A DNA stretch of 11,064 nt from Gemmatimonadota bacterium (GTDB lineage: Bacteria; Latescibacterota; UBA2968; UBA8231), in contig VXZF01000746.1 of NCBI GenBank assembly GCA_009845645.1, positions 2,155-13,218 of the forward strand, given 5' to 3'. Positions 1 through 7,171 of the stretch are shown here, piece after piece. Position 1 is the stretch's first letter, and the number at the start of each line of letters is the position of its first letter. Below the pieces are notes generated by a model that made no database searches, was not told the origin of the DNA, and was given only the letters and a program-made list of their open reading frames with translations. The translations under genes were made by a program, and so were the position numbers.

Positions 1-468
1 GCCCCACGTTCGCACGGCGTGGACGCGACCGAGGACGCCGTCTGCGATGCGGTCTCTCAGGTACCGGGACTCGTCCCAAGTTCGGTATTCGAAGCAGATG
101 CTCAGCAGTCGATTGTTCGCTTCCGCGGCGTGGACCATGTCCCGGGCCTCGCCCGCATCCATTGCCACGGGCTTCTCGCACAGGACGTGACATCCCGCCT
201 CTAGGCACATCACCGCGAGGTTGCGATGACTCGAGGGCAGCGTGGCGATGCTCACGACATCGGGCTTGGTCTTTGCGAGCATCTCTTCGGCGTCCTGAAA
301 TCCGGCGACTGCAAACTGCTTTCCGGCCTGAGACACCCGTTCGGGGACCAGATCGCATACGCCCACGAGCGAGCAGACCCCGGCATCTGCTGCCTCCCGG
401 TAGGCCGGCAGATGTTGTGAGGTTGCGATCTGGCCGCAGCCGATCACGGCGACTTTCGTTGGACTCAT
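1..468 (-). CDS. Gfo/Idh/MocA family NAD(P)-dependent oxidoreductase, N-terminal part (runs off window)
   Basis: The minus frame is open from an ATG at 468 to the window edge and gives 156 residues, the Rossmann half of a protein that is usually 330-400 residues long. Seen: a glycine-rich dinucleotide loop near the start (VAVIGCGQIA, residues 6-15), an acidic residue after the second strand (VGVCD, D39), and the family signature CEKP at 97-100 followed by PVAMD. The C-terminal substrate domain is outside the window, so the substrate cannot be named; family members oxidise or reduce sugars, inositols and related polyols. A good Shine-Dalgarno (GGGGAAGGA) precedes the ATG. It starts 16 bp after the sulfatase stop, so it is probably the third gene of the aldehyde dehydrogenase-sulfatase operon, which suggests a role in sugar catabolism. 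No signal peptide is seen. Confidence 0.93.
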   Translation of the reverse strand, partial: MSPTKVAVIGCGQIATSQHLPAYREAADAGVCSLVGVCDLVPERVSQAGKQFAVAGFQDAEEMLAKTKPDVVSIATLPSSHRNLAVMCLEAGCHVLCEKPVAMDAGEARDMVHAAEANNRLLSICFEYRTWDESRYLRDRIADGVLGRVHAVRTWG

Positions 469-484
469 GAGTTCCTTCCCCTAA

Positions 485-2431
485 TTACGCTAGTTCAACG
501 CGCTTTATCACGCGTTGCAAAACCCACTCACCAACGATCGTATTTTTTTGTGCGCGATACCTGGTCTGAACAGGCGGAATCAACTCATCCCCAGCGGGTT
601 CAAAAGGGCCGTAACAAACCGGGTTATCCAGCGCAGCTTGCAAAGCGGGGATCAACGCCTTCATCTGCGCCAAGATCACTCGGTTATAAAAAGACAAATT
701 TGCACTCGCGCGAAACCGCGCCCAGAGCAGATCACTTTGCAACGCGCGTTCCAATGCAGGTATCGCGCCTTCTGTGCGGTTGTTTTGGCAAAGCAAGTCA
801 GCCGCCGCCAGACTTACACTGAGCGATTCATCCCGAACAAGTGGGCCGATCCTTTGTAGAACGGTATCCCCCACCTCATACGACATCAACCCGGTAATCG
901 CCCAATAACGCACAGCACTATCGGGATCATCAAGTCGGTTAATTAACCCAGTTCTGCCGACTTCACCTAAGCGAGGAAAATCTGCTGTCTCCAGAATACG
1001 CGCGTAGTTTTCGCAATGTGCGCCCACTTCGTAATTCACGCCGTCGTACTCAGCCGCTCGTACGATCATCTCAGTTTCATCAATCAGCCCCAGATCTCGC
1101 GTCTCAATCATCCACGCAAACAACTGCGTTCGCATCTGATCTTTTAGATCACTGTATTCGGGATCATCAGCCAGATTGGCGATCTCTTCCGGGTCATTTT
1201 CAACATCGTACAGTTCTTCAAATGGCTTCTTTGCCTGCCAGATCAAATATGCAGAATACGCCTCGGGAATCGGCAGCAAAAACACACCATCGGGATCGTG
1301 TACTTTCTGCTTGCCGGGCAAACACGACGTATCCCAGAAGTCATGCTCAGGTGTTCCCTTTTCGGGTGGTGTCGCAAAGAAACCACCATCTGGCCAAAAC
1401 GAAGCATAAGGGCGATGAGGCAAAAAGTTGCGAATGTAGCGGTGTTTCTCATTCCGAATCGTGCGGATCACCTCATTGCAATTGTCTAGGCGATCCCGCG
1501 CCCCACAGACATAATCGCGATACGGTTCTCTTTGCTTACCCAGAAAAGCTCGTCCTTGAAAGTGTTTGGGAATCTGCACATCCATCATGCTCAAAACAGA
1601 TGCGCCCATATCCATCGTCATCACCAGATTATCCACCACCGTTCCCGGCGGCCCTGGTGCCAGATGTTGATATTTGTCGGGAAAGCGAATAATCAACGGC
1701 ACCCGCAAACCATCGTCATAAACGTGCGTCTTGCCTCTCGGAAAACCTGTGCCGTGATCAGCCCAGAAGAAGACAATCGTATTGTCCAGCACACCCGCGG
1801 ATACCAAATTTTCTATCACTTCACCTACGTGCCGATCAACCTGCATCAAGCCATCGTAAAAAAGAGCGGTGCGTTCTCTCGCAAGCGGTGTCTCAGGCAT
1901 AAAAACAGGAAGTGGTGCATTGTCTGGATCGTGCAATTCTTCATCCGTTAACAAGTTCGACCGCTGTTCTCGCGCTTGCTCTGGTGTTAGCTTAAATATA
2001 CTGGCGTGGGATTCACCAAAACTATAAACGGCAAAAAAAGGCTTCTCATCCGCTTGTGCCAAAAGCGCCTCATTACTCTGATACGCGGCCCATTCGTCGG
2101 GATCGATGTCGGTGTTCAAATCAGTATTGATCGCCGAACAGTTATATCCTGCTGCCATCAGATAATGCGGCAACATTTGCACAAAGTCAGGACGTCTGGC
2201 AAAACTGCGATGATGATGCGTGCCCACCGTCGTCTGATGCATGCCGGTAAAAATACTTGTGCGCGCGGGTGAACAAATAGGCCCGCAGGCAAAAGCGTTC
2301 GCATAGCGGACGCCTTCTTCAGCTAGCTTATCGAGATGAGGAGTTGTGGCATAATCATCGCCATAACACCCTAAGTTCCTCGCACTCACATCGTGTGTAT
2401 TGATCCAGACAAAATTCGGTCGTTCCGCCAA
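485..2431 (-). CDS. Type I (formylglycine) sulfatase with C-terminal HEAT-like repeats, SGSH-like
   Basis: A 648-residue protein of the alkaline phosphatase-like superfamily, expected to hydrolyse sulfate esters or sulfamates. Seen: the sulfatase signature CSPART with C53 as the residue converted to formylglycine; N-terminal metal-site segment NTHD (11-14) followed by LGCYG, where the usual Asp-Asp pair is His-Asp; a second metal-site segment ADHG (224-227) with K234 after it; and the conserved late motif ELYDVENDPEE (406-416). Residues about 485-605 form helical HEAT-like repeats, an appended domain absent from plain sulfatases. The overall pattern resembles heparan N-sulfatase-like enzymes, but substrate is not deducible. 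There is no signal peptide, so it probably acts in the cytoplasm. The start is TTG at 2431, chosen for its Shine-Dalgarno (GAAGGGGA) and because MAERPNFVWI begins the fold. It lies 12 bp after the aldehyde dehydrogenase stop and 16 bp before the oxidoreductase. Its GC content looks lower than that of its neighbours. Confidence 0.95.
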   Translation of the reverse strand: MAERPNFVWINTHDVSARNLGCYGDDYATTPHLDKLAEEGVRYANAFACGPICSPARTSIFTGMHQTTVGTHHHRSFARRPDFVQMLPHYLMAAGYNCSAINTDLNTDIDPDEWAAYQSNEALLAQADEKPFFAVYSFGESHASIFKLTPEQAREQRSNLLTDEELHDPDNAPLPVFMPETPLARERTALFYDGLMQVDRHVGEVIENLVSAGVLDNTIVFFWADHGTGFPRGKTHVYDDGLRVPLIIRFPDKYQHLAPGPPGTVVDNLVMTMDMGASVLSMMDVQIPKHFQGRAFLGKQREPYRDYVCGARDRLDNCNEVIRTIRNEKHRYIRNFLPHRPYASFWPDGGFFATPPEKGTPEHDFWDTSCLPGKQKVHDPDGVFLLPIPEAYSAYLIWQAKKPFEELYDVENDPEEIANLADDPEYSDLKDQMRTQLFAWMIETRDLGLIDETEMIVRAAEYDGVNYEVGAHCENYARILETADFPRLGEVGRTGLINRLDDPDSAVRYWAITGLMSYEVGDTVLQRIGPLVRDESLSVSLAAADLLCQNNRTEGAIPALERALQSDLLWARFRASANLSFYNRVILAQMKALIPALQAALDNPVCYGPFEPAGDELIPPVQTRYRAQKNTIVGEWVLQRVIKRVELA

Positions 2432-2443
2432 ATCAATTCCCCT

Positions 2444-3832
2444 TCAAGAGATCCACACTGTTTTGTAATCAAAAAAAGGCTCTAGACCCATCTCGCCGTA
2501 GCGCCGGCCAATGCCGCTCTGCTTAAAACCACCCCAGGGCGTGCGATGGCTCAGCATACTGGCACTATTAATGGCGACAATCCCCACTTCCAAGCGCCGG
2601 ACAAAATGGCGTTGCCGCTTGGGATTTTGCGTCCAGAGCGAAACGAGAAGTCCGTAGTCCGTATCATTGGCCAACGCCAAGGCCTCGTCGTCGCTGGCAA
2701 ACGTCAGCACGGAGACAACCGGGCCGAAAATTTCGTCGCGGCAAACCGGAGAGGACTGATCTGCAAAGGCAAAAGCCGTAGGCTCAAAATAGCAACCCTT
2801 GGCGTACTCGTCTCCCGACGGGCGCACGCCACCAAACAGCAGAGACCCCTGTGCTTTGCCCACCTCGACGTAGCGCTCCACGCGCTCTACCGCCGCCTGG
2901 TCGATCAACATGCTGGGCCCTACGGCCTGCGCCTTTTCCTTTAGTAGAGCGATAAATTCGTCGCGCAGCGATTCGTGCAGCAAAACCCGACTTATTGCCG
3001 AGCACGCCTGCCCGGGGAAGGCCGATCCCACGGTCGCCGCTGCCGCTGCTTCGAGGTCGGCGTCGGGCAGGACGATCTGCGCTGTTTTGTTGCCCAGATT
3101 TAGCTGCACTCGCTTGAGATCTGCGGCGGCCGCGGCCATGATCTTTTTGCCCGTCGCCGTGCTGCCGGTAAAACTGATCAGCCGCGCAGCGGGATGCGCG
3201 ACGAGCGCTTGACCCACCTCGGGCCCCTTGCCGCCGAGCGCGTTGACCACTCCGGCGGGGAAACCGGCTTCGTGGAATGCCTGCATAGTCTTGAGCGCTT
3301 GTGGTGCTTCTTGGTCGGGCGCTTTAAGCACGACCGTATTGCCGGCTACGAGGGCTGGCACGGCCGATAAGAGAGAGGCCAGCATCGGCCCGTTGAAGGG
3401 GGCAAAGATCGCGACGACGCCCAGCGGTTCCCTATATACGTAATTAGTGCCTTGGTCGCCGTGCTCAATAAGCGTCCCCGCCCCGTCGTCTAGTTTGCCC
3501 ACGTAGTAGTCGATGACGCGCTCTACCAGCGGCGGGATGCTTGGCCCCCCCTGGGGCTGGACCTTGGCGGCCGCCAGTTCGTCGGCCATGGCATAGAGCA
3601 CCTCTTTCAGTTTGGTGAATAGCGCGCGCTTGTGCTCAACGCCGCAGAACTTCCACTCGGCATAAAATGCTTCGCGCGCAGCAGCCGCGGCCTGATCCAC
3701 GTCGGCCCGACTGGCATCGGCGACTTCGGCGACTAGTGTGCCGTCCACGGGGCTGTACAGGGGATAGTAGCGTCCAGATGTTGGGGGACACATTTGTCCC
3801 CCGATCAGCAGATCATATTTTTTGATACTCAC
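2444..3832 (-). CDS. Aldehyde dehydrogenase superfamily protein with atypical active site
   Basis: A 462-residue NAD(P)-dependent aldehyde dehydrogenase, slightly short for a family of about 480-500. Seen: the REPLGVV segment (134-140), the oxyanion Asn in APFNGP (N147), the cofactor-binding lysine in VVLKAP (K170), FTGST (221-225), the nucleophile in GQACSA (C277), EIFGP (367-371, E367) and the C-terminal GGFKQSG (434-440). Two oddities stand out. The catalytic Glu of the usual ELGGK motif is Asn (NLGNK, N245), and the segment normally reading GDPxxxxTxxGP before residue 306 is about ten residues short. Loss of that Glu is known in CoA-acylating members, so a different chemistry is possible, as is reduced activity. 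The start is GTG at 3832, with GGAAGG upstream. It is the first gene of the minus operon and probably oxidises an aldehyde from the sugar pathway; the substrate is unknown. Confidence 0.92.
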   Translation of the reverse strand: MSIKKYDLLIGGQMCPPTSGRYYPLYSPVDGTLVAEVADASRADVDQAAAAAREAFYAEWKFCGVEHKRALFTKLKEVLYAMADELAAAKVQPQGGPSIPPLVERVIDYYVGKLDDGAGTLIEHGDQGTNYVYREPLGVVAIFAPFNGPMLASLLSAVPALVAGNTVVLKAPDQEAPQALKTMQAFHEAGFPAGVVNALGGKGPEVGQALVAHPAARLISFTGSTATGKKIMAAAAADLKRVQLNLGNKTAQIVLPDADLEAAAAATVGSAFPGQACSAISRVLLHESLRDEFIALLKEKAQAVGPSMLIDQAAVERVERYVEVGKAQGSLLFGGVRPSGDEYAKGCYFEPTAFAFADQSSPVCRDEIFGPVVSVLTFASDDEALALANDTDYGLLVSLWTQNPKRQRHFVRRLEVGIVAINSASMLSHRTPWGGFKQSGIGRRYGEMGLEPFFDYKTVWIS

Positions 3833-3877
3833 TTCATCTTCCTTCCTATTGAAACTAACTTCACCGAGGAATCCACC
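3833..3877. promoter_or_regulatory. Divergent 45-bp gap with the two ribosome binding sites that fix the starts
   Basis: This is the only non-coding sequence between the minus operon and the large plus-strand gene. On the plus strand GAGGA (about 3866-3870) sits seven bases before a TTG at 3878. On the minus strand GGAAGG precedes the GTG at 3832. Both sites are well spaced and support non-ATG starts on both sides. I see no convincing -35/-10 pair, and 45 bp is too short for two separate promoters, so any promoters must overlap the coding ends. Shared control of the two units is plausible but not shown. Confidence 0.55.
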
Positions 3878-5872
3878 TTGCCATTACCGCCGACCCTGCC
3901 CGAAAATTACGACGCCCAGGCACACATGATAACCCACCAGGTGCGCGGGCGCATCTTTCACGCCACCATACCCTCGGCGCAACTGGCCTCTGAACTGATG
4001 GCCAGCGGCGCACCCGCCGCCACCGCCGAAGCCACTGCCATCTTTCGCGCCGTGCTCGCCTGCCAGGAAGTGCGGGACACAGACCCGCACCAGGGCAATT
4101 TTCGCTGGGAGTTGGAAGATGAAGTCGTCGAAGATCTCAATGCCGTGCAGTTCGTGCTCTTTTATTGTATTCCCGTGCTGTGCAAAGCATCAGACGCCCT
4201 GCCCCCGGACTTGGTCGCGGCTATGCGCCGCGCCGTCGCGCTGGGCCTGGAGGAAATCGCGCGCATCGACGTGGCCTTGGCCTATACCAACATCGTCCTC
4301 AAGGACATCACCAACTCCTGCCTCGGCGGCCAGTTGTTGGGCGATAATAATATCGGCCAGCGCGGTCGGGAAAAACTGGTGCGCTGGATGGCGCACGTAA
4401 ATACCTACGGCCTGCCGGCCGAGTACAATAGCCCCAACTACGCCTCTGTCGCCGTGCTCGTGCTGGGCCGCTTGGCCGAACTGACAGAGGACGAACACAC
4501 CCGCATCCGCGTCCGCACCATGCTCGCTCGCCTCGGCCTTTCCGCGGCGTTACACGTACACCCTGGCATCGGCTGCTGGGCCGGCCCCTTCAGCCGCGCC
4601 TATAGCCATGCTGTCTTTAATGCCAACGCCTTTAACGCCGATGACGTGCGCGCGTGGTTGGATGGCGGACAGGTACCCGCCTGGATCGGCGACCTGCTGC
4701 AGCGCCCCAACGTGCCGCAGCAAATAGACGAAACAGCCCACGGCGAAGAGCCCGTGGCGCTGAGTACCTATCACAGTCCCTCTTTCTGTCTGGGCGTGGC
4801 CTCCTGCGAACTGAAGACCCAGGAAGTCATCTTTATCGCCCTGCAGTCCAGCGTATTTCACGCGCAGTACCAGCGCCCGGATGGCGACCGCTGCGGCGTG
4901 CTCTTTTCGCGTTATATACTCGACGACCAATGGCTCAGCTTCCAGACGACGCCGTCGCGTGCGCCCGGACAGGTCGTTCCAGAAGAGGGCCACTTCTACG
5001 GCGTGCATGAGCGGGGTCGCGCCATCGGTCTCTACGCTCCGCGCGGCTTGGACGCCTGGACGCGGCGCACCAGCGCCAAAGCCGTGCTCGTGTGGACCGA
5101 GATTGAGCAGGTCGATGAGATCTGGATCGGCCAGCATAAGGTAGATTCTCTGCCGGCGGCAGTGTCCCGGAGCCAAGTGGTCGTCGTCGGCAGCGGTGCC
5201 CTGTGGACGGCCGTCTGGCCGCTCGAGTTGACCGATCTGGGAGGCGGTGCCCCCATCCGCTTGGTCGAACTGGACGGTCATCTGGCCTTGGAGATGTACA
5301 ACTATACGGGACCGGCCAAGACGTTCTGGGAAATGGCCAAACCCGGTTCCTTTTACCAAGGCCAGCCCCGCTGCGGTTTCTATGCCGAATTGGCCGAGCG
5401 CACTGACTACGCCAGCGGTGCCGATTTTGCCGCCGAGGTAGCGAGCGGTGCTCTCGTCGACGAGGCGGCCCCGCCCGCTACCTATACCGCGGGTAGCGAG
5501 CGCCCGCTTCGCGTGGAGTACGCGCGCGACGACCGCATACTCGGCATTGAAGTCGATCTGTATGAGTGGTCGTTAAAGCGGCGTTGGACCCAGGACGGCC
5601 CCCTAAACTGGCCCATGCACGAGTCGCCCTACGCCCGCCAGAGCGCTTCTGGACAAGTCTCCATCGGCGGTGCCACGCTCACCTGCGACAAGGGCCCGGT
5701 ATGGCTCTGCGCCTGCCCGGGGGGCAAAAGGTACGTTGCCGCCTACAGCGGAAGCGAGATGACCTCGTTGAGATTGGAGGTGCCCGGCGATGTAGTCGAG
5801 CTAGCTGAAATGGGCGCGGGCACGGTGATTTGGGATGAGGGGCAAGTAAAAATAGAAGCCATATTGCCCTGA
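3878..5872 (+). CDS. Uncharacterised 664-residue protein, probable alpha/alpha-toroid plus beta-rich C-terminal domain
   Basis: I cannot assign a characterised family. Residues about 15-300 are helix-rich and contain spaced motifs: YTNIVLKDI, LGGQLLGDN, EYNSPNY (182-188) and WAGPFSRAYSHA (about 233-244). This pattern of helices with conserved Asn, Tyr, Arg and His between them resembles alpha/alpha-toroid enzymes such as polysaccharide lyases and glycosidases. From about 310 the protein is rich in beta-strand and aromatic residues, like the beta-sandwich following such toroids. There is no signal peptide or membrane segment. I chose TTG at 3878 because of the GAGGA seven bases upstream; an in-frame ATG at 3926 is the alternative, while extending further upstream would run into the aldehyde dehydrogenase gene. 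It is divergent from the sulfatase operon and its stop is one base from the stop of the convergent PhyH gene. A role on a sulfated or uronic sugar is inferred from context only. Confidence 0.9.
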   Translation: MPLPPTLPENYDAQAHMITHQVRGRIFHATIPSAQLASELMASGAPAATAEATAIFRAVLACQEVRDTDPHQGNFRWELEDEVVEDLNAVQFVLFYCIPVLCKASDALPPDLVAAMRRAVALGLEEIARIDVALAYTNIVLKDITNSCLGGQLLGDNNIGQRGREKLVRWMAHVNTYGLPAEYNSPNYASVAVLVLGRLAELTEDEHTRIRVRTMLARLGLSAALHVHPGIGCWAGPFSRAYSHAVFNANAFNADDVRAWLDGGQVPAWIGDLLQRPNVPQQIDETAHGEEPVALSTYHSPSFCLGVASCELKTQEVIFIALQSSVFHAQYQRPDGDRCGVLFSRYILDDQWLSFQTTPSRAPGQVVPEEGHFYGVHERGRAIGLYAPRGLDAWTRRTSAKAVLVWTEIEQVDEIWIGQHKVDSLPAAVSRSQVVVVGSGALWTAVWPLELTDLGGGAPIRLVELDGHLALEMYNYTGPAKTFWEMAKPGSFYQGQPRCGFYAELAERTDYASGADFAAEVASGALVDEAAPPATYTAGSERPLRVEYARDDRILGIEVDLYEWSLKRRWTQDGPLNWPMHESPYARQSASGQVSIGGATLTCDKGPVWLCACPGGKRYVAAYSGSEMTSLRLEVPGDVVELAEMGAGTVIWDEGQVKIEAILP

Positions 5873-5873
5873 T

Positions 5874-6812
5874 TCAGTGCCAGCTTTTCAAACCGAGCAG
5901 TTTCTCACCAAGCTCGGTGAGCGTGGCGATCTCAGCATGCTTCCTCTCCCATTCACGCGGGTCACCGGGAAAAGCATCGCGCTGAGGATGGTCCTGTTCG
6001 CGCCAGAGACGGATGCGTTCCTGCCGCTCTACTTCATTATCTTCTTCGGCTGGATGCATCGAAATATACTGGGCCATGCGGATTCGGTCCTTCGAGCGAT
6101 TGGGGCGCACGCCGTGGGCGAGAAGGCTATTAAAAATGAGCAAATCGCCCGCTTCCATCTCGATATTCACGACGGATAACCCGGTTATATCGGGATGCAT
6201 GGGATCGCGGTCCGCAGGCTGGGTCTTCACCCATTCCTCGAACTTTTCAAACAGGACTGGAACACACTGGAATCCCCCGACATCCCCATCCTGCTGCTGT
6301 AGGCTTAAAACGCCTTGCACACCGATCGGTAGAGGTCGTACCGACGTATCCACGTCCCAATGAATGAAGCCGTCTGAGTTGCCGCGGACCTGCTCTGGAG
6401 GCTTGAGATTGGCGCGGTCGATGGCGACCCAGAGATCCTCCCGATCCCAGATATCGACAAAAGCATCGTACACCCGTGGTTCCTGTCGATTATCCCAGAG
6501 ATACTGGTGATTGTAGATCTCCAGCATGCCGGTATTGTTGAGTTCCTTCATTTTATGCTCTCGCCGTTGCGGAGCGTACCAAGTCGTGGGATTATTCGGG
6601 TCTTTCTCATCAAATTCCCACAAGAGTTCGACAAGGCGTTCCACATTCGCTGTCGGCACGGCTTGTCTGATAATGATATAGCCTTTAGTAGTCCAGTGTT
6701 CCCAATCCTGAGACGTAAGAACTCGGAATGGGAATTTTTTCTTTATATCCTTCAGTTGCACCTGAGTCCGCGAGGTGACAGGGTGAGTGTTTTGAGGGGA
6801 TTTCGGCTGCAT
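5874..6812 (-). CDS. Phytanoyl-CoA dioxygenase (PhyH) family Fe(II)/2-oxoglutarate oxygenase
   Basis: A 312-residue non-haem iron oxygenase, expected to couple 2-oxoglutarate decarboxylation to hydroxylation of a small substrate. Seen, numbered from the ATG at 6812: the iron motif HWD (H151, D153), the distal ligand in LLAHGVRPN (H233), and a basic residue about ten further on (R243 or R245) that would hold 2-oxoglutarate. The GGFQCVP segment (about 180-186) is typical of PhyH folds. The substrate cannot be read from the sequence, since this family is large and varied. The frame can be extended to a GTG at 6872, but that adds a basic, non-conserved stretch overlapping the upstream gene; the ATG gives a typical N-terminus, although it has no clear Shine-Dalgarno. 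It follows the esterase remnant by 23 bp and ends one base from the convergent large gene. Confidence 0.93.
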   Translation of the reverse strand: MQPKSPQNTHPVTSRTQVQLKDIKKKFPFRVLTSQDWEHWTTKGYIIIRQAVPTANVERLVELLWEFDEKDPNNPTTWYAPQRREHKMKELNNTGMLEIYNHQYLWDNRQEPRVYDAFVDIWDREDLWVAIDRANLKPPEQVRGNSDGFIHWDVDTSVRPLPIGVQGVLSLQQQDGDVGGFQCVPVLFEKFEEWVKTQPADRDPMHPDITGLSVVNIEMEAGDLLIFNSLLAHGVRPNRSKDRIRMAQYISMHPAEEDNEVERQERIRLWREQDHPQRDAFPGDPREWERKHAEIATLTELGEKLLGLKSWH

Positions 6813-6835
6813 TACTAATAGGGGTTTTAGTGTCT

Positions 6836-7171
6836 TTACTTGGCCCTTTGCTGCTTTGCCAACCACTCCCACAGCTCAGGATCGCCGTAGGCATTTTGCC
6901 ACGCCTCCACGTGGCCGCCTTCAGGGTACACGGTAAAGCGGACATCGCTCCCGGCCGCTTTGAGCGCGTCAACCATTTCTTGAGATTGTTGCAACGGCCA
7001 CTTTTCTTCGCTACTATCATAAGCAGGTGGCAAGTACAGCAGATATTTCATCTCAATGGTACGCACTAGACTCTGTGCAATCTGTCTTTCTGCGGACTGG
7101 GCATCGCATGGGTGGACGCTCCACAACAGGCAGTATAACAAAGCTAAAAGGCTCAGACTACGCTTTATCAT
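6836..7171 (-). pseudogene. Internally deleted secreted esterase/phospholipase (alpha/beta-hydrolase) remnant
   Basis: A 111-residue open frame that joins the two ends of a PHB-depolymerase/phospholipase-carboxylesterase-like protein, normally about 230-280 residues. Seen: a signal peptide (basic MIKR, hydrophobic core, likely cleavage after PCDA at 24), the first-strand motif MKYLLYLPPAYD (41-52) and KWPL (57-60). It then jumps straight to the C-terminal helix and strand QEMVDALKAAG (64-74), VRFTVYPEGGH (77-87, catalytic His H87) and DPELWEWL (97-104). The oxyanion HG motif, the GxSxG nucleophile and the catalytic Asp are missing. The junction lies near 6990-6994 and is in frame, so the gene still reads through. 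The ATG at 7171 has a strong Shine-Dalgarno (AAGGAGAGGA) and overlaps the HAD gene by 14 bp. It cannot be a working hydrolase; it may be a decaying gene or, less likely, a small exported protein. Confidence 0.8.

Noticed and set aside
1018..1692. A 224-codon plus-strand frame within the sulfatase gene.
   Set aside because: It has no recognisable domain and lies opposite a sulfatase with intact catalytic motifs.
4550..5359. A 269-codon open frame on the minus strand inside the large plus-strand gene.
   Set aside because: It lacks recognisable motifs, is explained by the GC-rich codon use of the opposite gene, and the plus-strand protein is continuous with a good start.
6813..6872. A 20-residue upstream extension of the PhyH gene from a GTG start.
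   Set aside because: It overlaps the previous gene, has no Shine-Dalgarno site and adds a non-conserved basic stretch; the ATG at 6812 gives the normal family length.
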